Below, piece by piece: positions 1 through 11,767 of a stretch of DNA of 64,000 nt. This stretch comes from Euwallacea fornicatus (taxonomy: Eukaryota > Arthropoda > Insecta > Coleoptera > Curculionidae): positions 1,984,001 through 2,048,000 of the forward strand of contig NC_089560.1 in assembly GCF_040115645.1 (NCBI RefSeq). The letters run 5' to 3'. Each line of letters opens with the position of its first letter. Within the stretch, counting starts at the first letter, position 1. The notes beneath the pieces are model-generated. The model was not told where the DNA came from. It worked only from the letters and a program-made list of their open reading frames with translations, and searched no databases. The position numbers and the translations under genes were made by a program.

Positions 1-321
1 TGGAAAAATCACCACCTTGATGCTCTCGAACCATTCTTTTAGCACTGCCACCCTCTAGTTCTTGGGCCATTACGCGGGTCGATAAGAGATATTTCATCCA
101 GGTTTACTGCTGCCCTTTATTTGTTTCCCGTCTCGCAACTCGCAAATCAGGAGAGAAGTAAACCAGATGTATGGTACATAACGCAGTACCCATGGTTCGG
201 CATGTCGTGGTAGGTTGAGGTTTGAATTATGTGTTCCTTCTATTTTTATTTGTTGCCTAGGTGTTAGGGCATTACTTAGGAGGGAGATCATTATGTTGGG
301 AATTTTCCTAACACACCCCGT
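1..321. other. No feature recognised
   Basis: AT-rich sequence with no convincing ORF or repeat. It adjoins the left end of the foldback element that starts near 322. Confidence 0.4.
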
Positions 322-799
322 ATAGTGCTATCGTAAAGTATTGAATGAATTCATTAATATTAAAAAATATCAAAATTAACGGGTTTTAGACATACTCGTT
401 GGATACGTCGATTTGGTTATTAAAATACAAGTTTTTTTTAATATTAGTCATATTGATGACGTCATCGCTGTTCGAGACGTGGTGTCATGGGTCATTTATC
501 TAATAACAACCCCCCTTTTATTCATTCAAAATATTGAAGAGCATTTTTTTTAAGTATAAACCGCAATAAAAATTGGGGAGTTACGTAAGACATTTTTTGA
601 GAAAAATAACATTGATTTAATTCACAAAATTTACAAAAAAAATAAACGAATTATCAAATGCGATGCGCAAATTGAGCTTCTCTCGCTGCCTGACAATTAG
701 CAAGACAGTAAATAAACTCCTTTTACAGATCATCGAATACGTCTGGAGTTATAAGTCGTATTTCTTCACGAATCCTTATTTTTATATCGTTTAAAGTTA

Positions 800-1445
800 A
801 AAGATTAATGGAATACAATTTGTTTTTTAAATATTCTCACAAAAATAGTCGAGGGACGTCAGATCAGGCGAAAGAGCTGGCCACTCCACGAATCCTCTTC
901 GTCCTATCCAACCATTTGGGAAACAGTCTTTTAAGTAAGCTTGCGCAGGTGATGCATAATGAGGAGGTGCCCCATCTTGTTAAAATAGTAAACTTGTGTT
1001 TGGCCAATTGTGGTCTTCTGGATCGAGATATAAAATAACTAGCGCTAGAATTATGTCTTCTTGAAAAAACTTAAATATCGTTTTTAATTAGAACAACGTT
1101 GAAAAAATAAGGACCCCGAATTCTATCACGTATTATGGCCCACCAAGCATTGACCTTTCGAGAGTGTTCGCTATGAAAATCCATTGCATAATGGGGGATT
1201 ATTAGCAGCGCAATAATAACAGTTTTGTCGGTTAATGTGGCTGTTTAAAATAAATGTGGCTTCATCAGCAAAAATTTTCCTATTACAAAGGTTTCATCAT
1301 TGGTGCAGAATTCTTGCTTTTGTTCGCAAAACTCGTTTCGACGATAGAGATAATCTTCAGAGAGCCCATGAATTAATTGCGCTTTATACGGATGGTACTC
1401 ATTCGTTTTCATTGGTTTGCGTACAGTGGAAACAGCCCTATTGAA
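800..1445 (-). pseudogene. DD41D-type Tc1/mariner transposase remnant
   Basis: Reading the minus strand from about 1445 towards 800 gives the catalytic region of an IS630/Tc1/mariner transposase. A stretch with YHPYKAQLIHGLSEDY leads to FADEATF, which carries the first catalytic Asp (near 1270). Then comes NRQN...KVNAWWAIIRDRIRGPYFF. After internal stops and a frame change, QDGAPPH follows (Asp codon 974-976) and then ALSPDLTSLDYF (Asp codon 848-850). Exactly 41 residues separate these last two Asp residues, which fits the DD41D (rosa-like) group. The N-terminal DNA-binding part is not recognisable. The copy lies inside the left arm of foldback element A and is non-functional: it has at least one stop and a frameshift between the first and second Asp blocks. 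Confidence 0.75.
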
Positions 1446-1699
1446 CAGAGATGAAATGTTGTTTGGTGTGGAATGTAGATCTAGTTACACCGCCATTAAA
1501 ACATTCGGTAATTATACCGTAAACGGTTTTTGCTCCGATCGTTCTGATGTTTTAATATGATATTCCAAAGGTCATTTTAAACAACTTTTCTAAAGGGACA
1601 AGGGCACGCAAATGCCTCTTTCACACTTTTTTTTAGGTTGAACATTTTTCCAAATCCAACTGTCTTACGGGATCGTGGAGCGAATAGGGGTGCTGGGTG

Positions 1700-1741
1700 G
1701 GGTAAGGTAAGGTAAGATAAGGTAAGGTGAGGTAAGGTAAC
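1700..1741. repeat. GGTAA pentamer microsatellite
   Basis: About eight imperfect tandem copies of GGTAA, with variants GATAA and GGTGA. The tract lies exactly at the inner edge of the left arm of foldback element A. Confidence 0.85.
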
Positions 1742-1789
1742 AAATTTCCATTTTTCATTAATTATTTCTCTATTGAAATTGCAAAGTTA

Positions 1790-1872
1790 CATCCACCTCA
1801 GTAAGGAAATTTATTTCATTTAGTTCAGGTTAGTTCGGATTACCTCAGTAAAGGAAATTTATTTCATTCAGT
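1790..1872. repeat. Short direct repeat in the foldback loop
   Basis: Two near-identical copies of ACCTCAGTAAGGAAATTTA, each followed by TTTCATT(T/C)AGTT. They begin near 1793 and 1841 in the loop of element A. A third degraded copy of the arm-edge motif (GGGATTCATGGAGTGAAT) lies near 2038-2056. Confidence 0.7.
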
Positions 1873-2600
1873 TTCAATTCTTATCAAGCAATATGTTTTT
1901 CATTTACTTATTTGGATCAGAATTTATATATTTTTTCAATTGCGATTGCAATTAAAATAAAATTGTAAAATTTTTGCGTATCTTTCTTGCGCAGGGGCCA
2001 CGCTAGTATTTTAGTGGATTAAGTGAAATGTCTTTCGGGATTCATGGAGTGAATTGGAGTGCTGAGTGAGGTAATTATCAACAACGTTTCAGATCTTTAA
2101 AGCAACAACAAAATATTACATACCCATAATGAAGCAGTTTACCCCACCCATCACCCCTATTCGCTCCACGATCCCGTTTGGAAAAATGTTCAACCTAAAA
2201 AAAGTGTGAAAAAGGCATTTGCGCGCCCTTGTCCTTTTAGAAAAGTTGTTCAAAATGACCTTTAGAATAACATATTAAAAAATCAGAACGATCGGAGCGA
2301 AAACCGTTTACGGTACTGTTACCAAACATTCATGTTGTTATTCTCAGAAAATGCCCTATGTACCTCTCTCATTTTTTTACGATTTACAGTTCGAAAAACA
2401 CGCTCTTCAACATTTTGAATCAAAAACGGCGATTGACATTTAAAAAAATACCCGATGACATCATATCTCGGACAGCGATGACGTCATCAATATGAATAAT
2501 AAAAAAAATCACCTTAATCGACGTGTCCGATAATTTTTTCCAAAACGTGTTAGTTTCAATATTAATGCGTTTATTCCATACCTTACGAGAGAATTGTTTG

Positions 2601-3399
2601 GGTTTAAAAATGTGTACTTCTGCCCCACCCCCGATGCCTAAGATTTCATTTCAAACATTCACTGCGATTGGTTAATTGACCCCAGACTCATGAGTTATTC
2701 ACGTGTTGGGGGCTGAAAGAAGGACATTACCTTCAAGGCTCGAACGGAGGACCTTTACTCGATCAAAAGCATAATCCTTCTCTCGACCCGTGATACGTAC
2801 AACGTTCTAAGCGCAAATGATAATTTTTAAATACCTCTACGTGTAACTAGAATAAAATCACACCGAGTGAACTGATTGAAAATTTATCTTTACTTTACCG
2901 CCCGTTGCTAAGGGCGACGGCTGTTATTATAACTCTACGTCCCGTTGGCGTGAGCGAAGGACTGTAAAAATATAACAACACCCGCCAGTCGTAATTCATT
3001 GTTTCCACTATAGAAACTAAGATGTAAACAAGAAGTTTCAATTCATTGGTGCGTAAAATAAATTTTAAATTGAGAGACTTACACCGATGATGGGGAGTAA
3101 TTTTTTAATATTTGGATGGATATTGATCTGAAAATAATGGAAAAAGTCCAGTGTTTCAAAGAGTTTTTAATGCAATCAACCTCATCGTTAGCTGACATAC
3201 GCTGTAAACGAGTTAATTCAAAGTGTCTATGTACATATGTATGCGATCAGGACTGACTGACCTTTTCAGTTTTATTGTTTTGTGTTGTGTTTAATACGGA
3301 ACCACAACGGTTGATGTGTTCTCGAGATAAAGGGTATTTTACATTAAAATTTTAATTGCGTTTTTTGATTACATTTTTTGAACAATAACGCTGCATTAT
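2601..3399. other. No gene recognised
   Basis: AT-rich unique-looking sequence with no coding-like frame on either strand and no clear repeat. Confidence 0.35.
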
Positions 3400-4358
3400 G
3401 ACGAAATTTTGCAAACCAGGAAAGTTGATTATGGAAAATGCAAATATTTACTGAGCTCTTTATTTACCGATCGAGGAAGCCTCATATTGTGATACACTTG
3501 AATTTAAATACCCACAACTTTTTTGTAGGTCACAGCGTGTTATTTTTGAACATAAAAGCGTATTCTTCATTTAGTTTCATCTCTTAAATGTACTTTTAAT
3601 ATCCACCCTTAAGGGAGCCCTTCTGGAAAAAGTGGGTTTGAAGATGGAATTTTTACCATTAAACGTCGGTACCTTCGTCGCATCTCCGTGGTGGTTACTC
3701 CTCGCCTGATTTCAGCCTTCGCTACTTGGAATCTTCGGATGAGATGATCTTGATCATTAATACCTTCATTGTATACCAGTTGCATCGTTCGTCTCCAGAT
3801 GTGATAGTCGAGTGGGGTTAGATCCGAATGTCTGGCAGGACATATGTCGGTCCATTTCAAGAAAATTACTATTTAAAAATTTCCTTATTGTTCTCCGATA
3901 ATGGGCGGGACATCCATCGTTTTGAAATACGATTTTCGGTCTTAAAACTAAAGGCACTTGGTCCAAATATCTGGTAAATTACTTCGTAACGATTCTAGAT
4001 AATTTACGGATCAAATATTCTACTAAATTTCTATTCCAACTTATATGCAAGCAAGCAGCGAAACACGTCACACTTTGTGCAGTAGTGAACATGTATGGTA
4101 AGGTACGTTCAAAATCACCTTTCTTGCCACCGTCTTGGGATGTGTATCGGTAAACCGAACCCCCTGTAGACCCAGTGTCGCAGATCTTCGTCATTTTGGA
4201 TTATCGTTTTATAGGTTGCGCGTAACCTCACAAAAAATAATAACGCCTAAAATGTCCGTTACATTCGTCGAACTACTTAATCGTCAAATAAATGATCTAT
4301 AAGACTTTAAAAAAAGTGGTTAACACACGATTTTCCGTTTGAACTTCAACATCCTGTA
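3400..4358 (-). mobile_element. Decayed DD41D element with a TACAGGATG terminus
   Basis: The right end (4358) reads TACAGGATGTTGAAGTTC on the minus strand. This is close to the TACAGGGTG ends seen elsewhere in the window, and it lies upstream of a minus-strand transposase remnant. The left portion (about 3447-3570) resembles 11905-12030 in a second transposase-bearing element: AAATATTTACT, a TTGAATTTAAATA-like block and a TTTTTTGTA block occur in the same order. In that element the block lies on the 5' side of the transposase and here on the 3' side, as expected for a terminal inverted repeat. The left boundary is approximate. Confidence 0.55.
3609..4063 (-). pseudogene. DD41D-type transposase C-terminal remnant
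   Basis: The minus strand encodes LIRKLSRIVTK, a stop, then a block ending LDQVPLVLRPKIVFQ and NDGCPAHYRRTIRKFLNSNFL. This matches the block of the IS630/Tc1/mariner family that holds the second catalytic Asp. A frameshift near 3850 moves the reading to ARHSDLTPLDYHIWRR, which carries the third catalytic Asp, followed by a helical tail with RRYRRLM ending at the stop at 3609. The fragment has one stop and one frameshift. The region holding the first Asp is not recognisable, so this copy is inactive. In this family the enzyme cuts and pastes its own element at TA sites. Confidence 0.75.
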
Positions 4359-5895
4359 TGTGGGAAATAGATTTTTCGTTCGTGTTTCCACCAAAATGTT
4401 GAAATCTACTAATCTGAGCTAACAACAAAATTACCAACTAGTTCGCAATTAACGTCACCTCGCCATTTTTCCCGATAAATTATCTGCCAATTAAAACGTT
4501 AATTAAATGGAAGGAAATTTTGCTGCGAAAATCTATATGAAAAGGCCTTCATTTGAAACGACGATAAGCGATGACTCTTGTGCACAGCAAACTGAAGGCA
4601 TAACGAGATCTGGTATTAAAGTAATTAGTTTAAGTTTATCCCAAAAAAGCTCCTTTATAACGTAATTAATTAATTTGCAGCATTTTCTAATTAATTGTTT
4701 CAACATTAGATTAACGGTATTGCCTCCCTACCTACCTTGTAATTTAGAATGTCATAGGAGCTTTGTTTTAAGCTAGAAAATGTTGGCTGACACGTATCTG
4801 TATCAAAAGGCTCAATTTTAATGCGATAAAAAACGAAACAAAACGAGTCTCATCCAGACGTAATTTAAATTGCAACATTTCGGAATATTCCAAAGGATAA
4901 TTCATCTTTTTTCCGTAAAACTCACATACCGATATATCGTGACGGAAAAAGTAATATTTCTCAGTCGGGTTCGGTGCGAAAGCAGGTAGAGAAATGCGGG
5001 ATTCAGGTCAGGTTCTATATGGCGACAGCTAATTCGACTCTCCGTGCCTGGAATATCCAGACTCAGTTGCAACTGACGAGACTTGTGTCGCTATGTTGTT
5101 CCAACAAAGGGTCCTTCTTGCCCCTTGTGATATAAAGGCATTTGCATTGATTTTAAATTAAGGGAAAGGTCAATTAAAAATGTTTTACTTCTATGGGGAT
5201 TTGAAAGGCTCGTGACCTCTAAAAGCAATTTTCCTGTTCCGTCAGTTTAATTTTTTTGCTTCAATTAATTGAACATTGAAGGACCAGTCCTAAGGGTCGA
5301 TGGGTCACAATTCTGGCAACTTGACCAGGAGGATAGTATCTACGGACACGCCAAATAAAGACATAGCGGATTGACCAGTTTTGTAATTTCCATGGAGTTT
5401 ACCTTCTAGATATATTTGTCGGTACGTTGTTGTGGCGCTCATTACTCCAATATCCCGAAAACCACGTTTTCAGTTAGGGTCCGCTAAAATAATGATGCTT
5501 ACTCTTGAAGTAGCGCATATCTTGCTAGGTAGTGAAGTTACTATAAAAATAGTCCTCTTTGGCTGAGTTAAATATAATGATCATAGTCAACATCGATCAG
5601 CGACTGACCCCAAGTTCAAAGAAAATTAGCTATCTAGATGCCAGAGTGCTCTCTTGCAGGTAGTGAGAAAATTTCCTTTGACTAAAGTCAATATTTAATC
5701 AAACATCCACGGGTGGAACTACTCAGGTGAAGCTACTCCATTATCTCCATGAAAATCCTTTTTATAGTCTCAGGCGGAAATCTGGTCAAAATCGTAAGTG
5801 GGGCCGATCACAATGGGACAACGGTTGGAATCTTCAATGGAGTTGATGCTTGATACATATGCATAACATTTGAGCTCATCCTCACGAACAGAACA
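4359..5895. other. No gene recognised
   Basis: No coding-like ORF of note on either strand. Moderate-GC patches near 4960-5110 have no recognisable product. Confidence 0.35.
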
Positions 5896-6880
5896 TACGG
5901 GATGTTCATTTCAAAACGAATCACCCAAAATATCTCTTATATAATGAATAATAAAAAACGTCTATTTAAATATTCAGGGAGAAGTTTAATTTAACATTAG
6001 AGGGAATTGCAGTCACTCCCCCACCCCTAGCTATCATCGCTTTGATATTTCACATGCCACCCCCATCGGGTGGCAGAGCATTGCAAGTGGAATTCAATTT
6101 GCTATGTAACTGCACCCAGAAAACTGAAATCGGTTAGTGGAGCCGGGAATTGGAAGGAAAAATATGTGTTACTGTAAATAGCTCATTGAGATTAAATAAT
6201 TCATTTTATTAAGTGCTCAAAATGTGAACTGTTATTAGCGACACAATAATAAAGTCTGTTTCGAGAATAGCCCAATGAACGATTTCGGGAAAAATGGATC
6301 AGCAGAAGAGGTGCATTAGAATGGCCAGCACGATCTCCAGATCTCAATCCACTAGATTTTCTCCTAAGGGCTTAATTAAAAAGTAAAGTGCTTAGAATTC
6401 CACTCGAAAGTATTCAAGAATTAAAAGATAGACTTTTTCTGGAATGTAGAAGTATTATTGGACAAACTTTTGCCGATATTCGCGAAGAATTTGCAAACAG
6501 ACTTTGTTATTGCTGCATCGCTCATAACGGCTCACATTTTGAGCAATTGATGAAATGAATTATGTGTTCTCAATAAACGATTTGTAGTAGCACATATTAT
6601 TTCTCTTAACTCCTGATTCCGTTAACTGTTTTCAGTTTTCTTGATACGATTCCATGGGATGTTGAATTATGTTTGCAATGATGAGCCACTCGATGGGGGG
6701 CGCCATTTGAAATGTGAAAATGAGAGTCGCTGGGAGTGAGGGGGTGACTGATACAATTCTTCTTAGCGTCAAACTAAACTTCCCCTTCGATATTTAAACA
6801 GACTTTTTTTGTGATTTTTAATTGTCCTTCCAATCAAGAGACATTTCGATCAGTTCGTTTTAACATGAACAATCTCTATA
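5896..6880. mobile_element. Internally deleted DD41D transposon with long terminal inverted repeats
   Basis: The left end (5896 to about 6095) and the right end (about 6640-6880) are inverted copies. On inward reading both contain GTTCAT followed by AAAACGAA, then AAAT(A/G)TCTCTT, then GTCT(A/G)TTTAAATAT, then GGAGAAGTTTA or its variant, then a block with several short C runs and CCCCATCG(G/A)GTGGC. The ends read TACGGGATG on the left and TATAGAGAT on the right, so they are degraded versions of the TACAGG(G/A)TG terminus. The interior keeps only the C-terminal third of the transposase, so this is a non-autonomous deletion derivative of about 985 bp. Confidence 0.75.
6295..6558 (+). pseudogene. 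Transposase C-terminal fragment (DD41D type)
   Basis: One frame of 88 codons carries a single stop (TAA after FLLRA). It starts at WISRRGALEWPARSPDLNPLD, which contains the third catalytic Asp and the conserved PARSPDL(N/T)PLD signature. It continues through a helical tail with IQELKDRLFLECR and REEFANRLCYCC, and ends at HFEQLMK before TGA. The parts holding the first and second catalytic Asp are deleted. The fragment sits between the inverted repeats of the element described above. Confidence 0.8.
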
Positions 6881-9435
6881 TCGAAACTAACTATGGTGCC
6901 TGCATGATTTCAAAACACTTTAAAGACAATGACGAAAGCGCACTTGCTTCACCAAGATCAGACATCTACCAAATAATTAGCTGTACATACAGTTCCATTT
7001 GTCCATCATATGGAGAGATTTTGATCACATAGTAAATAGTAATTTTACGAAGCAAATTTTCTACTTGAAACACGCACTTTCACACGAAACTACGTAGAAG
7101 TAATTAAATCAATTAGTCTCGAAAGTGAAATCCCAGGTGCGTCGCGAATTTTCTGCCCATTTACTTTCACCCCAAAGGGAGTGTATACTCTCACTAATAT
7201 TTGTTTTATCCCTTAGATAAAGGGAAAGAATCTCGTCTAGATATGACTCGAAATATCGATTTCAGGGATCGAAACACAACAAAAACACAACACTTTCACA
7301 ACACTTATCGATTTGATATGCCCATCCTTAGAAGGAAACTTTTAAGGCAAAAGAAAGTAGGATCATTTATTAGGTTGTGACCGTTAATGGGTTAAAAAGT
7401 AATTTCTCCCTTGCCAAGAAAGGGACATTATACCGATATTAAATTAGTGTGCTTTTTATTGATTTTGTAAAGTAAGTAATTAATGAAAAAGTAAAGAAGC
7501 AAACAATGGTAGAAATAGTTCTATGAATTGAACGTTTCTTGGTGGGAGTTTTCGCGAGGAAGTTCCGAAGGTTGGACCTTTTGGGTCGATAAAATGTTTA
7601 TTCAACGAATGACGGTGTTCGCTCGCCTTTTGTGCTTAAATTGAAATGATAAATGGAAATTATTCTCCTGAGAATATTAACGTCGTCGAATGTATTTGCG
7701 CCATACCCTGGCTAACTAATTAATCATTTGCCAGTTTTCTCTTCTGAGCAGATTATCATATTTTGTGCCGAGATATTTAAAAGCACACGTTATTTTTTCG
7801 CTGAGTCAATAAAAAACGAAGACCATGGAAAATCCCTCCAATCCACTTAAAGCTCTTGACATAAAATCGATCCTTTATTCCTTGACTTGACGGGGATTAA
7901 ACACTTTTTTCGTATGTGAATCGTAATTGCTTAAATTGAGACACAAAACCAAAGCTGGCATTGCCCAAGTCTGGCAAAATTCAGGTCTCAAGACAAAGTA
8001 ACGAGGTAATTTATTAGAGTAGGAAAAGTTTCCTCAAGGAGGATTTTATCTTGACAAATACCAAAGTACAGAGTTTGCTTTATGTTTTAGGGTTTCACTG
8101 ATTATTAGAGCCTCACCCTTTAAAGGGCAGTTAATCCTTGATAATGTAATGAAGTATTAAGTTTGACGAACTTTGATGGGATTTTAAATTGCTTTTTTAG
8201 GATCTCGGCGAATTGTGGCGACTTTTCACAATAATTAACAAACTCCCGAAGCATTGTGACTCGTTAATGCTACTGCATAAAATCTTCGCCTAATTTCATG
8301 CTTAGAACAAATATTGAAAAACTGCTGCAAAGTAAATATTTCCATTGGGTCGAAAAGTTACTTTTCGCTCTGAAAGTCTAACATTAAGAGTAAAATCCCC
8401 TTTACTGAGCCAGAAAGAATTTTAATAATGCAAATTGAAAAACGGCATATCAAAAGTCTTGCAACGAAAACCAGGCTCCTTCGACAGTCTCTTCTCGTAT
8501 ATCAGAACGAAGTTCTCTGTTTTCTTTATATTTTTAAATTTCAATTTATTAAAAATAGAGTTTAAGGGCCGAGTTGTAGTAAAACTCTCAGCTACGACTA
8601 AGTAGGGTATGAAATTGAAGGTAACTTCTCTTTTATATTTAAGAAACTTTCTAAATGCAAAAAGACTAAGACCTCTTCCTCGTTGTGTCTCCAAAACTGT
8701 CTCTTTAGGGTCGGTTTTTCAACTTAACAGTTTTGCTAAGTTTTCTCCCCACGCTCGCCATATGCACGCTCTTCTTTTACCATTTTAAAACCTGTTTGTA
8801 AATACGCTAAAAAATATTTCCAGAACTAAGAAATAGGGGCAATTTCGCCTATCTTACACCTCTGCTGATGTGCCAGTAGTTGCTGTAATTTAAATTTAAA
8901 CCATTCTTGTTTGGGAACATTTACATGAGGCAGACTTCCTGCTGCTAACGTAGTTAAACCATATAGACATGAAAGGGACAGCAATTCACGGCTTTACTTT
9001 ACCATAAAAAGAAGATTCTCCAGCTTTGCCGCAGCACAAATTTGCAACTAAAATTAACACATATAAAATTTTCAGTTTAAAATAATAAACTAAACGAAAA
9101 ATAATGTTGTCCTTGTTTGGAAATTTCAGAATAACCGAAAGGGGATTTCGTGGAGTTACATTAATCATAACAAAAAGAAACGTTTTACAACTGGATAACT
9201 AAATAAAGTAATCCTCCCCTGTTGGAAACTTCCTGGAACGGGATTCAACTTTAAATTTTGCGCTAATCTGGCTAAAAGAGGACAGTTTGAGGACAGTTTA
9301 AATTTGGTACTGTATTTTTATTAATAATAATTGTCTCTCAGAATAATTTAGAACTATCTAAACAATGCCGCGCGTTTAACCTAAATTTACTATCCCAAAT
9401 ATACTGGGTCACTAGTAATTAGGCGTGCTTGTTTG
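6881..9435. other. No gene recognised
   Basis: Long AT-rich stretch. The short ORFs on both strands have no recognisable domain and no coding-like composition. No inverted or tandem repeat was found by eye. Confidence 0.35.
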
Positions 9436-10115
9436 AGTGGGGGAGATAGCTCACGAGGTAAAGAGTGAGTTGAACTCATATATGCATATACCAAACCTCA
9501 CTTGATTCCGTGTTGTTTCAATTTATTTTTAATTCGAGGCCTTAATGATTTAAGAGCGATTTTTCGTTCGCTGCTCGGTCACTTCTCTAACATTAGGACC
9601 TTCCTTGTGCAATGAAACATGTCTGAAAATATTTGCATTGCGTGAAGATTTTCAGTAAAAACTTTCATAAAATACTTTTTGACCATCATCATCACTGCCA
9701 ACATCTCCTGGGCAGTTTTCAAAAAAATGTTCAAAGTAACATGCGTACAAATTGCTCTAAAACCTTCTTCACTTCCATAGCTCTCCAACGAGGTATTGCG
9801 TGTTCAACAAATCGTTTAAGGGTTAAAAAAATAGTCGAAATGCTTTAGAATTTAACTTAAATTTAGTAACGACTAAATCTTCACATAATGTTTCTGGACA
9901 TATTTCACTTCATAGGGAGGATCAGGATGTTTGGCAAGTGATCGAGTAGCGAAAGTGGAAAAAATCCAAACAGGATTTCTGGAAAAATCGCTCTGAGATT
10001 ATTAAGGCCCCGAATAAAAAATATATGAAATAACTCAAAATCTAGTGAGTTTTTTAATATGCATATACGAGTTCAATTTGCTCTTTAGCTCATACCCCAT
10101 CTCTTCTCCAGAGGA
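9436..10115. mobile_element. Foldback element with about 230-bp inverted arms
   Basis: The left arm (about 9436-9660) and right arm (about 9870-10115) are imperfect inverted copies. Both read, going inward, AAAGAG, then TTGAACTC(A/G)TATATGCATAT, then CTCACT(T/A)GATT, then GGCCTTAAT(G/A)AT, then GAGCGATTTTTC, then CT(G/A)CTCG(G/A)TCACTT, and later GTGAAGATTT. The loop (about 9660-9870) has no recognisable coding sequence. The termini are not TACAGGGTG-like, so this is a different family from most other repeats here. Confidence 0.7.
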
Positions 10116-11767
10116 ACACGTCGAATTACGAGTAACCGTGTGTACAAACACTTCTTATGCAACTATGCATTTCCTCAAGGGCTACATCAGCACTGCACTG
10201 ACATCAGCGAAATATCTCTAACTCCATTATTTAGGCACTAATTACTAAAATTTTTTACGAAATTCCACAGGTTTCTACTTCATTGAAACGAAATGTTGTA
10301 TGAATAGCCTTCCAGGTTTATCCAGGGAACTTCTTAGGGGACGATGGAAACTGATTTAAACGAATAATTATCATTTGAGCGAGCAGTCGCGTAATGTCTA
10401 GTGAAAACCCTTGAAGTGAAGTTGGGTGAAAATAGAAGGATTAACGCAGGGACAAAGTCCCCATGTTATATAGATTGAGGATAATGAGGGAAAAATCAAG
10501 AATTTATCAGAGCGAATTGTACTAATCGCGGCCGTTGAAACATGCAATGCTTTTTAGCAAAGATAATAAAATTATAGTCACGAAACCGATTCAAGGATCG
10601 TCTATCTTTATAAGTAAACAGAAGACAATATTTTCTTTTAGTTTGGCTGCCTTAATTCTTATAAATAATAGACTATTTCTTCTTCTTTTTCCCATTAAAC
10701 AGAAACGAAATTACAAACATTTCTGGGGAAAATTTGTTGGAGCATTTACTTTTCCGAATCATGCGGCGATTATATTATTGCAGACATTTATTGTTCAAAA
10801 TTAAATTGAAAGAATAAGCGTGGAAGAGCTGAAAAAAAGAGAATATAAGTTAACGAAATTATACTCTTTTTCATGGGAAAATTTCGTTTTATTTCCAGTG
10901 TTGCTCTACCAAACTCAAACAGTAGGCCTCAGCGATCCCCTAATTGCCTGTTTAAACCACAAAATAAGTTTACGTAGTTAATAAAAATAAGTATGTTCCT
11001 TGGGGGAGAATATCAGTCTTAAGCAGCCTTAAATCCATCAGCGGCATTTTCAGGCCGATAAAGCATGCAAACTTCTTTCAAAATCTCAGAACGAAACTCG
11101 AGATGACATGGGGATAAAGCACGAATAAGGTCAAGGTTATTTGAGAGGAGCGTGAAGGATCGAATTGTTCATTTTCACTTCATTTTTTTTTATTAGGGAG
11201 GAAATAAACTGACTACCTTTTTTGAATGAGTTTGCTGTTGTTCTTTTTAGGTCATATATGCACACAGAAAAGCACAGAAGAACAAGAACTCGGGACGCGC
11301 CCATAGTCTTCGTCTTATATCATTCAGTCCATCATCATTTAATTTTCCAATGCGACATAAGAGCTTTTCGCGGGTCGCAACTGAACTGATATTTTCTTCC
11401 AAAACTTTCTGGAAAAATATCTGACTAGCCATCCCTTCGAGTTTCGATCAGGAACTCCTGTGGACGACTCTCCGTAGGCCCGACATTTGATTTCCGGAAG
11501 CTCCGTAGAACTCCTGCAACGTCCGGACATTCACAACCCCTCAATAGTTCTTCTACAAAGCTAGGCCTTAATACTCTCTAATAGAAGGCCGAAGTGTAGT
11601 ACTAAAGTTCTTTCCATCTCACTCTTGATGCCACTAAGAATCATTTTGAGTTAAAGTCGATTTCTGTGTCAGCGTTTGCTCATGATGGCGCTCCACGCGG
11701 CTTTAATGGGGTGCTCATCCACGCCCTCGCCTAATGAGACGTGATGACCATGGTTTGGTTCCAATAT
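10116..11767. other. No gene recognised
   Basis: No recognisable coding sequence. The 60-90-codon ORFs here lack domains. A moderate-GC patch at 11400-11760 has no identifiable product. Confidence 0.3.

Larger units (their letters stand above)
322..2600. mobile_element. Long foldback (inverted-repeat) element A, interrupted by a transposon remnant
   Basis: The right arm (2138-2600) is the reverse complement of two separated left-arm pieces, 322-620 and about 1499-1706. Landmarks shared by the arms are a TGACGTCATCGCTG block (left near 455, right near 2480), a TTGAAGAGC block, CGATCGTTCTGAT, and GGATCGTGGAGCGAATA at the inner edges. Rejoining the two left pieces reproduces the order of the right arm, so the 620-1499 segment was most likely inserted into the left arm. 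The loop (1707-2137) starts with tandem GGTAA pentamers and contains short direct repeats. The type is a non-autonomous foldback DNA transposon. Its superfamily cannot be assigned. Confidence 0.75.

Noticed and set aside
9445..9520. Possible tRNA gene
   Set aside because: A cloverleaf cannot be drawn: the acceptor arms do not pair and box B is incomplete. Kept only as a finding on box A resemblance.
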